This document shows positions 8,189-15,388 of a DNA stretch of 24,477 nt, one piece after another. Under the pieces are notes generated by a model, which was not told the DNA's origin, ran no database searches, and worked only from the letters and a program-made list of their open reading frames with translations. The position numbers were made by a program, and so were the translations under genes. The stretch's first letter is position 1; each line of letters begins with the position of its first letter. Source of the stretch: Pusillimonas sp. UBA3987 (GTDB lineage Bacteria > Pseudomonadota > Gammaproteobacteria > Burkholderiales > Burkholderiaceae_B); the NCBI GenBank assembly GCA_002384935.1, contig DGCD01000016.1, positions 1 through 24,477 of the forward strand. Reading direction: 5' to 3'.

Positions 8189-9376
8189 CTATTGCCCCCA
8201 CTGCTGCTTGGGTTTAAATTCAGCGGTCGCCATTTCGGGCGGGTGAACAATCTGGGCTACACCATCTTGAAACTGCAGGAACATGGTGGGTGTGACATCG
8301 TTCTGCACGCCATTGAAGCTGATGGGACCATTAATGGTTGAGAAAGTCTCGGACGCAATGGTTTCGCGCAGGGCGTCTTTATCCAGACCGGCTTTGGCCA
8401 CCGCCTGTTCCAATATCTGGCAGGAAACATAGGTAAGGACGGCATCCAGGTAATCAGGTGTCTCATTCGTCTTTTCTTTGTACGCCTCAAAGAACTCGCG
8501 AGCACCCGGCCAATCGGCTTTTTCAGGAGACCAGTGACCCATGGTCACGATGTTATCGAGCTTATCGCCGAACATGTCGCTGAAAAACGCGGCAGTGGGA
8601 CCAACAAGCAGAAACTGAAACGGCGCCTCTATATTCTGCTCGCGTGCGCCACGCATATACAAAATGGCATCAGGCGGATAAGACAGGCCAATGACGGCGT
8701 CTGGCTTCAAACGTTTGATATCGGCCAGAATTCCGGTCATGTCCTTAACACCCGGCGCATACTGCTGATCAAGCACCACCTCGATTCCCGCCTCTTTCAA
8801 CGCGGGCAGCAATTCCTGGCGATTCTCCATCGGAAAACCAATTTGCACGGTTGCCACGGCTGCCGTCTTCACACCCAGGTCCTTCAGCATGCGGGCCATC
8901 TCGACGCCGTTCTTGTCCGGTATCGCAGAGGTGGGAAACCAGATGTTTTTCGCTTTCAGCGAGCGAATCTGCTGTGAAGCTGCCGTGCTGCCCACCATCG
9001 GAAACGCATGTTTTTCAAGCACACCGACAATCGAAAAATGGTTGTGCGAGCCCCATGGCGAAAGCAACAAATCAACCTTGTCATCGGTAATCAGCTTTTC
9101 ATAGATGGCCGCCTCTTTGCCGCTGTCTGACTGATCGTCGTAAACCACAAACTCAACCGGCCGCTTTGTCCCTGCCACGTCGAGCCCGCCTTGGGCATTA
9201 ACCTGGTCTTTCCATAATTCATAAGCGGCCAGAGGTCCTGCCGCCGTGGGTGCAAGCGCACCCGTTTTGGAAATTCCGAACCCAATCCGTACTGGCTCTG
9301 CCGCAAAACTGGTAGCGGTAACCGACAGTGCCAATGTCGCCAGCGCCAAACGCGCAAAACTCCTGATCGTTTTCAT
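8189..9376 (-). CDS. Periplasmic substrate-binding protein of the HAAT importer (LivK-like)
   Basis: A 395-residue type I periplasmic binding protein. Residues 1-24 form a typical signal peptide (basic start, hydrophobic core, cleavage after about SFA-A), and the mature part begins EPVRIGFGISKTGALAP, the usual first strand and ligand loop. ATG 9376 follows AGGAGAT at good spacing; an upstream in-frame start at 9400 is not needed. It delivers substrate to LivHM. At roughly 370 mature residues it resembles HAAT proteins for aromatic acids, amides or urea as much as those for amino acids, so the ligand is unassigned. It lies 44 bases after the monooxygenase gene. Confidence 0.92.
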   Translation of the reverse strand: MKTIRSFARLALATLALSVTATSFAAEPVRIGFGISKTGALAPTAAGPLAAYELWKDQVNAQGGLDVAGTKRPVEFVVYDDQSDSGKEAAIYEKLITDDKVDLLLSPWGSHNHFSIVGVLEKHAFPMVGSTAASQQIRSLKAKNIWFPTSAIPDKNGVEMARMLKDLGVKTAAVATVQIGFPMENRQELLPALKEAGIEVVLDQQYAPGVKDMTGILADIKRLKPDAVIGLSYPPDAILYMRGAREQNIEAPFQFLLVGPTAAFFSDMFGDKLDNIVTMGHWSPEKADWPGAREFFEAYKEKTNETPDYLDAVLTYVSCQILEQAVAKAGLDKDALRETIASETFSTINGPISFNGVQNDVTPTMFLQFQDGVAQIVHPPEMATAEFKPKQQWGQ

Positions 9377-9420
9377 GCCTATCTCCTGTTGCCATCGCAT
9401 TGTTGCGAGGGTTTAGTTAC

Positions 9421-10566
9421 CTACTCGGTAGTACCTGTTGGAATATGATTTGCCGCACGAAACACCTGTCCTGCCACCCATGGGTCACTCATGGCGCCGC
9501 GCATCACTTTTGTTCTGATCTCGTCGGGCAGGTACGTTACCTCCCCATAAAGAATGGCCCAGCGCTGGCAGTGTTCAATGAGTTCTCGCTCTTTGTTTTC
9601 CCAACGCTCAAGCGCTTGCGGAATATCACGCCTGTCGGTTAGGCCTTGCATGTGCACAGCGAGCGACAAGCCATTTTGCATGGCCATGCCGCCGCCCTGC
9701 CCCAGATTCGGGGGCTGCGCATGAGCGGCATCGCCCAGAATGGCCGTGCGTCCGGCAGACCAGGCGCTGCATCGCGTGATGCTGTATACACCCCAGTTGA
9801 CCGGCTCGGCGCCAATACGCTCGATAAGATGCTTTCGCTGCGGAAAAGCCTCAATCCACAAGTCTTTGTCGATGGGAATAGAACGGCCGCGCGTATCTTC
9901 TTTTGGACACGTCAGTGCCAGGTAAGTCTCTTTTTCGCTAACCGGGGTAATCAGCATACGTCGATCACCATTCCAGCACTCAATGTACTTACCCAATTCA
10001 TCCGGCCCAAAATCACCAGGCTGGGCGGGAATCATGGTGCGCAGCGCACCTTCACGTGTTTGTTCATGCAAGAGCTCCAGGCCAAGTGAGGAGCGCACCC
10101 GAGACCAAACGCCATCAACACCAATCGCCAGGTCAGCCTGCACAGTATCGTTGTTTGCGAACAGCAACTCGCCCCTAGCCGTTGCGCCAATGACTTCTGC
10201 CCGGGTGACGACCTTGACGCCGGCACGCAGACAGGCATGCTTCAAAGCATCGAGCAAGGCACTACGGGGTACAGTCAGCAGCCGCTTGTTTTCTTCGATG
10301 CGCGCAGACTCAATAATATTTCCATGATTATCGCGCTGCTCAAAATGCGTTCCCCTGAATGCGCCTGCCGTAGCTTCTTCGTAGGCACCCAATGCCTCAA
10401 GCACCCGCAGGCCGTTTTCCCATATATAAATACCTGCCCCCACGGCACGCAAGGCATCCTGACGTTCATAAACCGTGACATCCCAACCGCGCTGAGCCAA
10501 AGCCGCAGCCGTAGCCAGACCACCGATACCGCCACCCGAGATAATTGCGTGTAGTTTTTTACTCAT
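9421..10566 (-). CDS. FAD-dependent aromatic-ring monooxygenase (group A; salicylate/6-hydroxynicotinate hydroxylase-like)
   Basis: A 381-residue class A flavoprotein monooxygenase. Visible are the FAD-binding GGGIGG (11-16) with Glu34 at the end of strand 2, the DG motif (Asp151-Gly152), and GDAAHAQPPNLGQGG (from 278), the GD motif contacting FAD ribityl and NAD(P)H. There is no membrane anchor. The family hydroxylates an activated aromatic or heteroaromatic acid using NAD(P)H and oxygen. Length and motif style are close to salicylate hydroxylase and 6-hydroxynicotinate 3-monooxygenase (NicC), but neither substrate is proven. ATG 10566 follows TAGGAG and lies nine bases after the dioxygenase stop, so the two genes are co-transcribed; its product may feed the dioxygenase. 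Confidence 0.9.
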   Translation of the reverse strand: MSKKLHAIISGGGIGGLATAAALAQRGWDVTVYERQDALRAVGAGIYIWENGLRVLEALGAYEEATAGAFRGTHFEQRDNHGNIIESARIEENKRLLTVPRSALLDALKHACLRAGVKVVTRAEVIGATARGELLFANNDTVQADLAIGVDGVWSRVRSSLGLELLHEQTREGALRTMIPAQPGDFGPDELGKYIECWNGDRRMLITPVSEKETYLALTCPKEDTRGRSIPIDKDLWIEAFPQRKHLIERIGAEPVNWGVYSITRCSAWSAGRTAILGDAAHAQPPNLGQGGGMAMQNGLSLAVHMQGLTDRRDIPQALERWENKERELIEHCQRWAILYGEVTYLPDEIRTKVMRGAMSDPWVAGQVFRAANHIPTGTTE

Positions 10567-10575
10567 ACCTAGCTC

Positions 10576-11568
10576 CTACACCGCGAAAGCCAAAGGTACG
10601 TCACCACACTGGGCAAGGTCGCGTGTGTCGCGACGCGCAACATACCACTCGCTCAACATACCGTCGGGGTCACGCAAATAGATGCTCTGCTTCCACGGCA
10701 AATCCGCTTCACGGATGATTTCAACGCCTGCCCTGGCCAATGCGGCTTTTGCATCGGCAAGCGCAGCTTCATCCTTCAACTGGAATGACGCATGGTGATA
10801 AGCCGCTGTCTCATGCGGCACCAGAACCAGGTTGTAGTCGTACTCAGAAAGCGCAGCGCCCAAATAGACAACATCATTGTCTCGGGCAACAACGTGCAGT
10901 CCGCCAACGCTGGTATAAAAATCAACCAGACGGGCCACATCTGCCGTTTGAAGCGTGGCGTGCGTCAACCTCCAGGGATGAACTGCAGCGCCCTCGACGG
11001 TTCTTAGTACGGGATTGCGCTCGTAGCGCCCTTCGGTAAAACCTTCGGCCGTCAGGGGATCCCAGTGGCTGGTAAGCAACTCCATTGGTCCGTTAAGCAC
11101 GTTGCGCCAATCCTTGACGGTATCGCAATAAAACTCGTTGTAATTGCCGTCGGGATCGAACATGTAGACGCTGTGCGCCACCTGATGATCTACGGTGATG
11201 TCCGTTTCAATTTCATCCTGCTTGAGATGCCGATAGGCCTTGACCAGATCCGCCTCGTTGTCAAGTTCCCAGGCCAGGTGATTGAGCCCGGCGTGCAAGC
11301 CGATGGTACCCGGCAACTGCAGCAGGCCATCCCTGCCATAACGGTCAACCCCGTTTGTCTTCTGAATCATGCCAAGATCATGCGGCGTGTGGCCTGTACC
11401 AAGAAAAGTGGCAATGAGATCCGGCTCCGTGAACTCAACGTTCAACCCGCAAACCTCGCTGTAAAAGCGTTCTGATATCTTCAGGTCGTCAACCCACAGA
11501 TTGACATGCCCGAGACGCCGAGGCCGAAAATAACGATGTTCTTGCGCAGTGGCTGTACCTGCATCCAT
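10576..11568 (-). CDS. Two-domain vicinal-oxygen-chelate (extradiol) dioxygenase
   Basis: A 330-residue protein of two glyoxalase/VOC modules (about 15-150 and 197-312), the plan of type I extradiol catechol dioxygenases. A complete metal triad is seen in the C-terminal module: His203 (LTHATL), His258 or His259 (YHHASFQL) and Glu307 (LSEWYV). The N-terminal module also shows His21 (LGHVNL), His97 (LNHLAWEL) and Glu145 (YNEFY). In the best-known enzymes only one module keeps the iron. The expected reaction is Fe(II)- and O2-dependent cleavage of a dihydroxylated ring. ATG 11568 has GAAGGAG upstream at good spacing. It is the first gene of the operon. Confidence 0.88.
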   Translation of the reverse strand: MDAGTATAQEHRYFRPRRLGHVNLWVDDLKISERFYSEVCGLNVEFTEPDLIATFLGTGHTPHDLGMIQKTNGVDRYGRDGLLQLPGTIGLHAGLNHLAWELDNEADLVKAYRHLKQDEIETDITVDHQVAHSVYMFDPDGNYNEFYCDTVKDWRNVLNGPMELLTSHWDPLTAEGFTEGRYERNPVLRTVEGAAVHPWRLTHATLQTADVARLVDFYTSVGGLHVVARDNDVVYLGAALSEYDYNLVLVPHETAAYHHASFQLKDEAALADAKAALARAGVEIIREADLPWKQSIYLRDPDGMLSEWYVARRDTRDLAQCGDVPLAFAV

Positions 11569-11605
11569 AACTGTCTCCTTCGTTGAGGTCCACTTGAATG
11601 AGAAA

Positions 11606-11634
11606 ACTATAAGAGGATGAAATAGTCATGTCAA
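11606..11634 (-). promoter_or_regulatory. Sigma70-type promoter of the dioxygenase operon
   Basis: On the minus strand TTGACA (11634-11629) is followed after 17 bases by TATAGT (11611-11606). This is a perfect -35 box with a good -10 box at ideal spacing, about 40 bases before the dioxygenase ATG. A promoter this strong in a catabolic operon suggests it is held down by a repressor, probably the divergent MarR protein. Confidence 0.8.
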
Positions 11635-11671
11635 TACATATGTAATGTAATATACTTAGTAAAAACACTAA
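11635..11671. promoter_or_regulatory. Candidate MarR operator sites
   Basis: TACATATGTA (11635-11644) is a 10-base palindrome that directly abuts the -35 box of the dioxygenase promoter. TTAGT (11656-11660) and ACTAA (11667-11671) form a second inverted repeat 12 bases further on. Both lie in the 187-base divergent gap in front of the MarR gene. MarR proteins typically bind 16-20 base palindromes near promoters. The protein-site pairing is inference. Confidence 0.45.
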
Positions 11672-11725
11672 TATCAAAGCAACTAAACGCGTAAAATTAT
11701 CCGAACCCGCGAATATGAATAACGG

Positions 11726-11744
11726 TTTTTTTAATCGAAAAAAA
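11726..11744 (+). repeat. T7/A7 inverted repeat in the marR leader
   Basis: Seven T's (11726-11732), the bases aatcg, then seven A's (11738-11744) form a simple inverted repeat 11 bases before the MarR start codon. It may bend the DNA or form a weak leader hairpin. No obvious ribosome binding site is seen between it and the ATG. Confidence 0.5.
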
Positions 11745-11755
11745 TAAGTCTAGAC

Positions 11756-12253
11756 ATGGCTACAAAACGACGTGCAAAGCAACCCAGGACAGATCAAACA
11801 ACACCTGCCCTAACCGATGAAGACTGGAGCCTGCAACGGAACATTGCCTTCCGGATGGCCTGCGTTATTTTCAGAATGGATCAGGTGTTGCGCGACTCTG
11901 TTCTGCGCAAGCTTGACCTGACCTATGCGCACTTTCGCGTTCTGCAGGTGCTTTTCGATAATGATGGCCAGCAAATTGGCGACATTGCCCGCAGTATCGT
12001 GATGCGCCAGCCGGCGCTGAGCCGGGTTGTGGACCAAATGGAGGCGCGCAAGCTGGTACAGCGCAGGCAAGACAAGGACGATAGCCGGTATATGCGGGTT
12101 TACCTGACCAAAACAGGCAAACGCCATTACGAACAGGCATGGCCTTCGGCGCACGAAATCATGACGTATGCACTTGAGGTTGCGACCGAAGAAGAACGGA
12201 CATTATTATGCGACGTCCTGACTCGCATGGACAACCACATGCAGGATATGTAG
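11756..12253 (+). CDS. MarR-family regulator divergent from the dioxygenase operon
   Basis: A 165-residue MarR protein: a basic N-terminal tail (1-15), dimerisation helices, and a winged helix around 70-125. The recognition region is IARSIVMRQPALSRVVDQMEARKLVQRR, followed by a wing containing KDDSRYMRVYLTKTGK. Such proteins usually repress a neighbouring operon until an aromatic ligand binds. Its divergence from the dioxygenase/monooxygenase/importer operon and the palindromes in the shared gap make it the likely regulator. ATG 11756 has only a weak ribosome site (AAGT). Confidence 0.9.
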   Translation: MATKRRAKQPRTDQTTPALTDEDWSLQRNIAFRMACVIFRMDQVLRDSVLRKLDLTYAHFRVLQVLFDNDGQQIGDIARSIVMRQPALSRVVDQMEARKLVQRRQDKDDSRYMRVYLTKTGKRHYEQAWPSAHEIMTYALEVATEEERTLLCDVLTRMDNHMQDM

Positions 12254-12387
12254 TCGGGGTACAAGCGCAAACCCATCGTCCCGGGGCAGGCACGCCGCGC
12301 ATAAACAAAGCCGTCACATAATAGTCATAAGAAAACACTATGATGCGCTTAGTTGCTCGATACAAACAACGGTAATACCTTTTCAGC

Positions 12388-13611
12388 GTGCCATCTTCCC
12401 CCTATTCCATGCCGCAGCGCCCTACCGCCCGAATGCTGGTGATCGAGGTGCCATTCATCACGTCCGACATGACGAACGCCGATGTATTGCACATTCTGGG
12501 CGAACACCGCGACCTGATCAGCCTGCCGGTGCTGGAAAACAACCGGCCCATTGGCTTGATCAGCAGAAATATCTTTATGTCGCAGATGTCCAAGCCGTAC
12601 TACCGGGAACTGTACGAAAAGAAAAGCTGTATTGCTTTTATGGACAAATCCCCCTTGATTGCCGACGTACAAACCCCCATTGAAACCCTGGCGGCACAGG
12701 CGGTTGAGTCGGGCAATAAAACCCTGGCGGACGGCTTTATCATTGTGGACGGCAGCCGGTTTGTGGGCGTGGGATCAGGGCTTGATCTCATGCATCTTCT
12801 GGTCGACCTGCAAACTGAGAAAAACCGGCAGGTAATGCAAAGCATCGACTATGCCAGTGCAATCCAAAAAGGCATGCTGGGCGAATCGCTTAAATCATTG
12901 CAATCCACGTTAAACGATGCCGCCATCATCTGGGAACCACGCGATGTCGTGGGGGGTGATTTCTATCATTTCCAGGCTTTTCCCAATGGCTGGTTCGCTG
13001 CCATCGCCGACTGCACCGGTCATGGCGTACCGGGCGCTTTTCTAACCCTGATTGCGTCGTCGTCATTACGCCATGCACTCGACCGCCATGGCCCTGAAAA
13101 CCCGGCGTTTCTGCTGGCTGAAGTCAGCCTTGGAATCAAACTGGCCCTGGGCCAACACGATACGCAAGCACAAACAGGCTTGTTCAACGACGGTGCAGAC
13201 GCTGTTTTCATGTGGTTCGACGCCAATCAGAACACCTTGACATCGGCCCACGCAAAAATGCCGCTGTTCATCTTGCCCGACGGCAGCGACAACCTGACGA
13301 CCCTAAGTGGAGAGCGTTTGGGTTTAGGTTATGCCGATACCCCGGCTCGCGCTGTATGGACGAACCATACGACTGAGTTGGCTGCGGATACATTGGTTCT
13401 TGCCTGCACAGACGGATTGATTGACCAGATTGGCGGTGCCAAGCACATCGCGTTCGGTAAACGACGCGTACGTCAGGCACTGCTGCAGCATCGCACGTTT
13501 TCAGCGCCGGCGTTGCTTGAATCGCTAATGGCCACGCTGAGTCAATATCAAGGCACACAGGCACGACGCGACGACCTGACGCTTTTTGGCTTTCGCCCCA
13601 ACCCGAACTAA
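12388..13611 (+). CDS. siaA: CBS-domain PP2C/SpoIIE-type protein phosphatase (SiaA-position gene)
   Basis: A 407-residue soluble protein. Residues 15-140 form a CBS-type regulatory region (for example LISLPVLENNRPIGLISR at 43-60 and a second half ending FIIVDGSRFVGVGSGLDLM). A linker then leads to a SpoIIE/PP2C phosphatase domain (about 160-403), with metal-site acids in VVGGDFY (Asp191), IADCTGHGVPG (Asp208), CTDGL (Asp342) and RRDDLTL (Asp395/Asp396). No transmembrane segment is present. It is the first of four genes matching Pseudomonas siaABCD, where SiaA dephosphorylates SiaC; the known SiaA has a membrane sensor and HAMP region instead of CBS. The start is uncertain: GTG 12388 is used, ATG 12409 is possible, and neither has a clear ribosome site. 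Confidence 0.85.
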   Translation: MPSSPYSMPQRPTARMLVIEVPFITSDMTNADVLHILGEHRDLISLPVLENNRPIGLISRNIFMSQMSKPYYRELYEKKSCIAFMDKSPLIADVQTPIETLAAQAVESGNKTLADGFIIVDGSRFVGVGSGLDLMHLLVDLQTEKNRQVMQSIDYASAIQKGMLGESLKSLQSTLNDAAIIWEPRDVVGGDFYHFQAFPNGWFAAIADCTGHGVPGAFLTLIASSSLRHALDRHGPENPAFLLAEVSLGIKLALGQHDTQAQTGLFNDGADAVFMWFDANQNTLTSAHAKMPLFILPDGSDNLTTLSGERLGLGYADTPARAVWTNHTTELAADTLVLACTDGLIDQIGGAKHIAFGKRRVRQALLQHRTFSAPALLESLMATLSQYQGTQARRDDLTLFGFRPNPN

Positions 13612-13617
13612 TTGCCT

Positions 13618-14208
13618 ATGCACGACACTGTTCTGACCCAGCATGAAAACACCAGCCTGCACTGGCGCATTTTTTGCCAATGTGCCGAGAATCGCAATGT
13701 CATCTTTTATTATGAAGGCTACTTCTCGCAAGCCATTATTGCGACCGTATCCGACGCAGTGAAAATGCGAACCGAGCATGTGGGCGCCGCCAATACAACA
13801 CGACGCAAATTGTTTTCATCATTCATCGAAATGACGCAGAACATCATCCACTATTCGGTCGACGCTTATGTAACGCGCAACGACCAGGCGTTCAACAATG
13901 AAGTCAGGCACGGCTCCATCTGCATTTCAACGCAAGGCGGGCATTTCTATTTGCACTGCGCCAACCCGGTCAACGCTGCCGTAGCGCACCAACTACAGCA
14001 AAAGCTCGAACATCTGCGCAGCCTGACGATCGACGACATCAAGCGCGAATACAAAAAGACATTGCGCTCGGAGACCCCCGACGACAGCAAGGGGGCAGGA
14101 TTGGGCCTGCTGACTGTTGCACGCGACGCCAGCGCGCCACTTGAATTCGATTTCACGCCGATCGAAAACAGTGAACACATGCTCTTTTACTTGAAAGCGA
14201 CGATTTAG
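13618..14208 (+). CDS. siaB: SiaB-family protein kinase (GHKL fold)
   Basis: A 196-residue protein with a GHKL ATPase fold: an N-box-like SFIEMTQNIIHYS (68-80, Asn75) and a glycine-rich lid KGAGLGLLTVARD (158-170). There is no histidine phosphorylation domain and no membrane segment, matching the SiaB family, which phosphorylates SiaC on a hydroxyl residue and so switches off diguanylate cyclase activation. ATG 13618 lies six bases after the phosphatase stop; a TTG at 13612 is in frame and directly abuts the stop. No good ribosome site is seen, so translational coupling is likely. Confidence 0.85.
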   Translation: MHDTVLTQHENTSLHWRIFCQCAENRNVIFYYEGYFSQAIIATVSDAVKMRTEHVGAANTTRRKLFSSFIEMTQNIIHYSVDAYVTRNDQAFNNEVRHGSICISTQGGHFYLHCANPVNAAVAHQLQQKLEHLRSLTIDDIKREYKKTLRSETPDDSKGAGLGLLTVARDASAPLEFDFTPIENSEHMLFYLKATI

Positions 14209-14255
14209 CTGAAAAGCAACCGTCAAACCGAAAACCTTACTGCGCCCAAACGACG

Positions 14256-14645
14256 ATGAACAACATGTATATAGCGCCCACCGCAAGTTCACCCGAAATT
14301 GATCTGCGTTTTGACTCACGTCATTTACTGATCAAAGGCGAAGCTTATCCGGAAAATGCGGCCCTGTTCTGGGCCGAAGTCATTAACAGCATCAGGTTAT
14401 TTGCAGGACAAGATACCTCGAACGAAACATTGACAGTCGACATTGCACTAACGTACTTCAACAGTTCCAGTACCAAAATGCTGTTTTCCCTTCTGGACAC
14501 ACTGAACGGTAAAGCGGCAAGCGGCACCCCCGTTGTGCTGAACTGGTATCACGATGAAGAAGACGACACGATTTACGAATTCGGTCAGGAGCTATGTGAA
14601 GACTTTCCCGACCTCACTTTTCATGATCACGCATTACAAGGCTGA
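14256..14645 (+). CDS. siaC: SiaC-family (DUF1987) phosphoprotein
   Basis: A 129-residue protein with the DUF1987 hallmarks: KGEAYPENAALFW (27-39), the phosphosite loop LTYFNSSSTKMLFSLLD (65-81) and WYHDEEDDTIYEFGQE. In Pseudomonas aeruginosa SiaC the phosphorylated residue is Thr68 in a YLNTSS context (recalled). The matching position here is Ser70. Unphosphorylated SiaC binds and activates the diguanylate cyclase SiaD; SiaB adds and SiaA removes the phosphate. ATG 14256 is used, with a second ATG nine bases on. The 47-base gap after siaB contains no obvious terminator. Confidence 0.88.
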   Translation: MNNMYIAPTASSPEIDLRFDSRHLLIKGEAYPENAALFWAEVINSIRLFAGQDTSNETLTVDIALTYFNSSSTKMLFSLLDTLNGKAASGTPVVLNWYHDEEDDTIYEFGQELCEDFPDLTFHDHALQG

Positions 14646-14647
14646 AA

Positions 14648-15388
14648 GTGGATAAGGCATTATTCGAAACTGAAATAGGCGTATTAACGCAAGCACAGGC
14701 CACGCTGGCCGAAACCGGGCTGGATAACGCTCAGTACCGACACGCCCTCGCAGAGCTCACACACCATTACCAAAGGCTCATGCGGGAAATGCATCGTCTG
14801 ATCCGGCACAGCGACCGTACCGAAGCCGAGCTCAATGCCGTGAACACGAAACTGCAACAACTCAGCGCCGAACTGGAATATAAATCCCGCCACGACACGC
14901 TAACGGGCGCCCTGAACCGCGGTGCCGTATTCGAACTGGCCAGAACCTATTTAAGCAATGCGTCAATGTCGCTGATCATGCTTGATATTGATCACTTCAA
15001 ACGCATCAACGATACGTTCGGCCACCCAACCGGCGACGCCGTCATCCAGGAATTGATCCAACGGTTGCGCATTGTCGTAAATGAACAGGGCGATATTGGC
15101 CGTGTCGGTGGCGAAGAGTTCACGATCCTGCTGCCGAAAATGCCGCTGGAGGAGTCAGGCCGGCTTGCCGAACACATTCGTCAGGCCCTGGCCAGAAAAC
15201 CTTTTGACTGCCTGCAGGCCGAACAGCGCGTAACGGCCAGTTTCGGCATTAGCTGGAGCCCGCCCGGCACCGATTTTGAGCAGGCATATTCCCGTGCCGA
15301 CGCAGCGCTTTACCAAGCCAAGCAACAAGGCCGGAACCGCGTCGTGTCCGAGGCTAACCGAGATCAATCAACTGTTGCGCCTGCGTGA
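14648..15388 (+). CDS. siaD: GGDEF diguanylate cyclase (SiaD)
   Basis: A 246-residue soluble protein: a helical, probably coiled-coil stalk (1-80), then a GGDEF domain (82-235) with MLDIDHF (Asp113 metal site), GHPTGD and the active-site GGEEF (154-158). The residues where an RxxD inhibitory site would sit (145-148) read NEQG, so product inhibition is probably lost. It should make cyclic di-GMP from two GTP, with the stalk receiving SiaC. The GTG start (14648) is two bases after the siaC stop, with AAGG overlapping the end of siaC. The last 35 bases overlap the converging fetB. Confidence 0.92.
   Translation: MDKALFETEIGVLTQAQATLAETGLDNAQYRHALAELTHHYQRLMREMHRLIRHSDRTEAELNAVNTKLQQLSAELEYKSRHDTLTGALNRGAVFELARTYLSNASMSLIMLDIDHFKRINDTFGHPTGDAVIQELIQRLRIVVNEQGDIGRVGGEEFTILLPKMPLEESGRLAEHIRQALARKPFDCLQAEQRVTASFGISWSPPGTDFEQAYSRADAALYQAKQQGRNRVVSEANRDQSTVAPA

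Noticed and set aside
12254..12387. A promoter for the Sia module in the gap after the MarR gene
   Set aside because: The gap surely holds one, but no pair of boxes with acceptable spacing stood out (candidate pairs had 14- or 20-base spacers).
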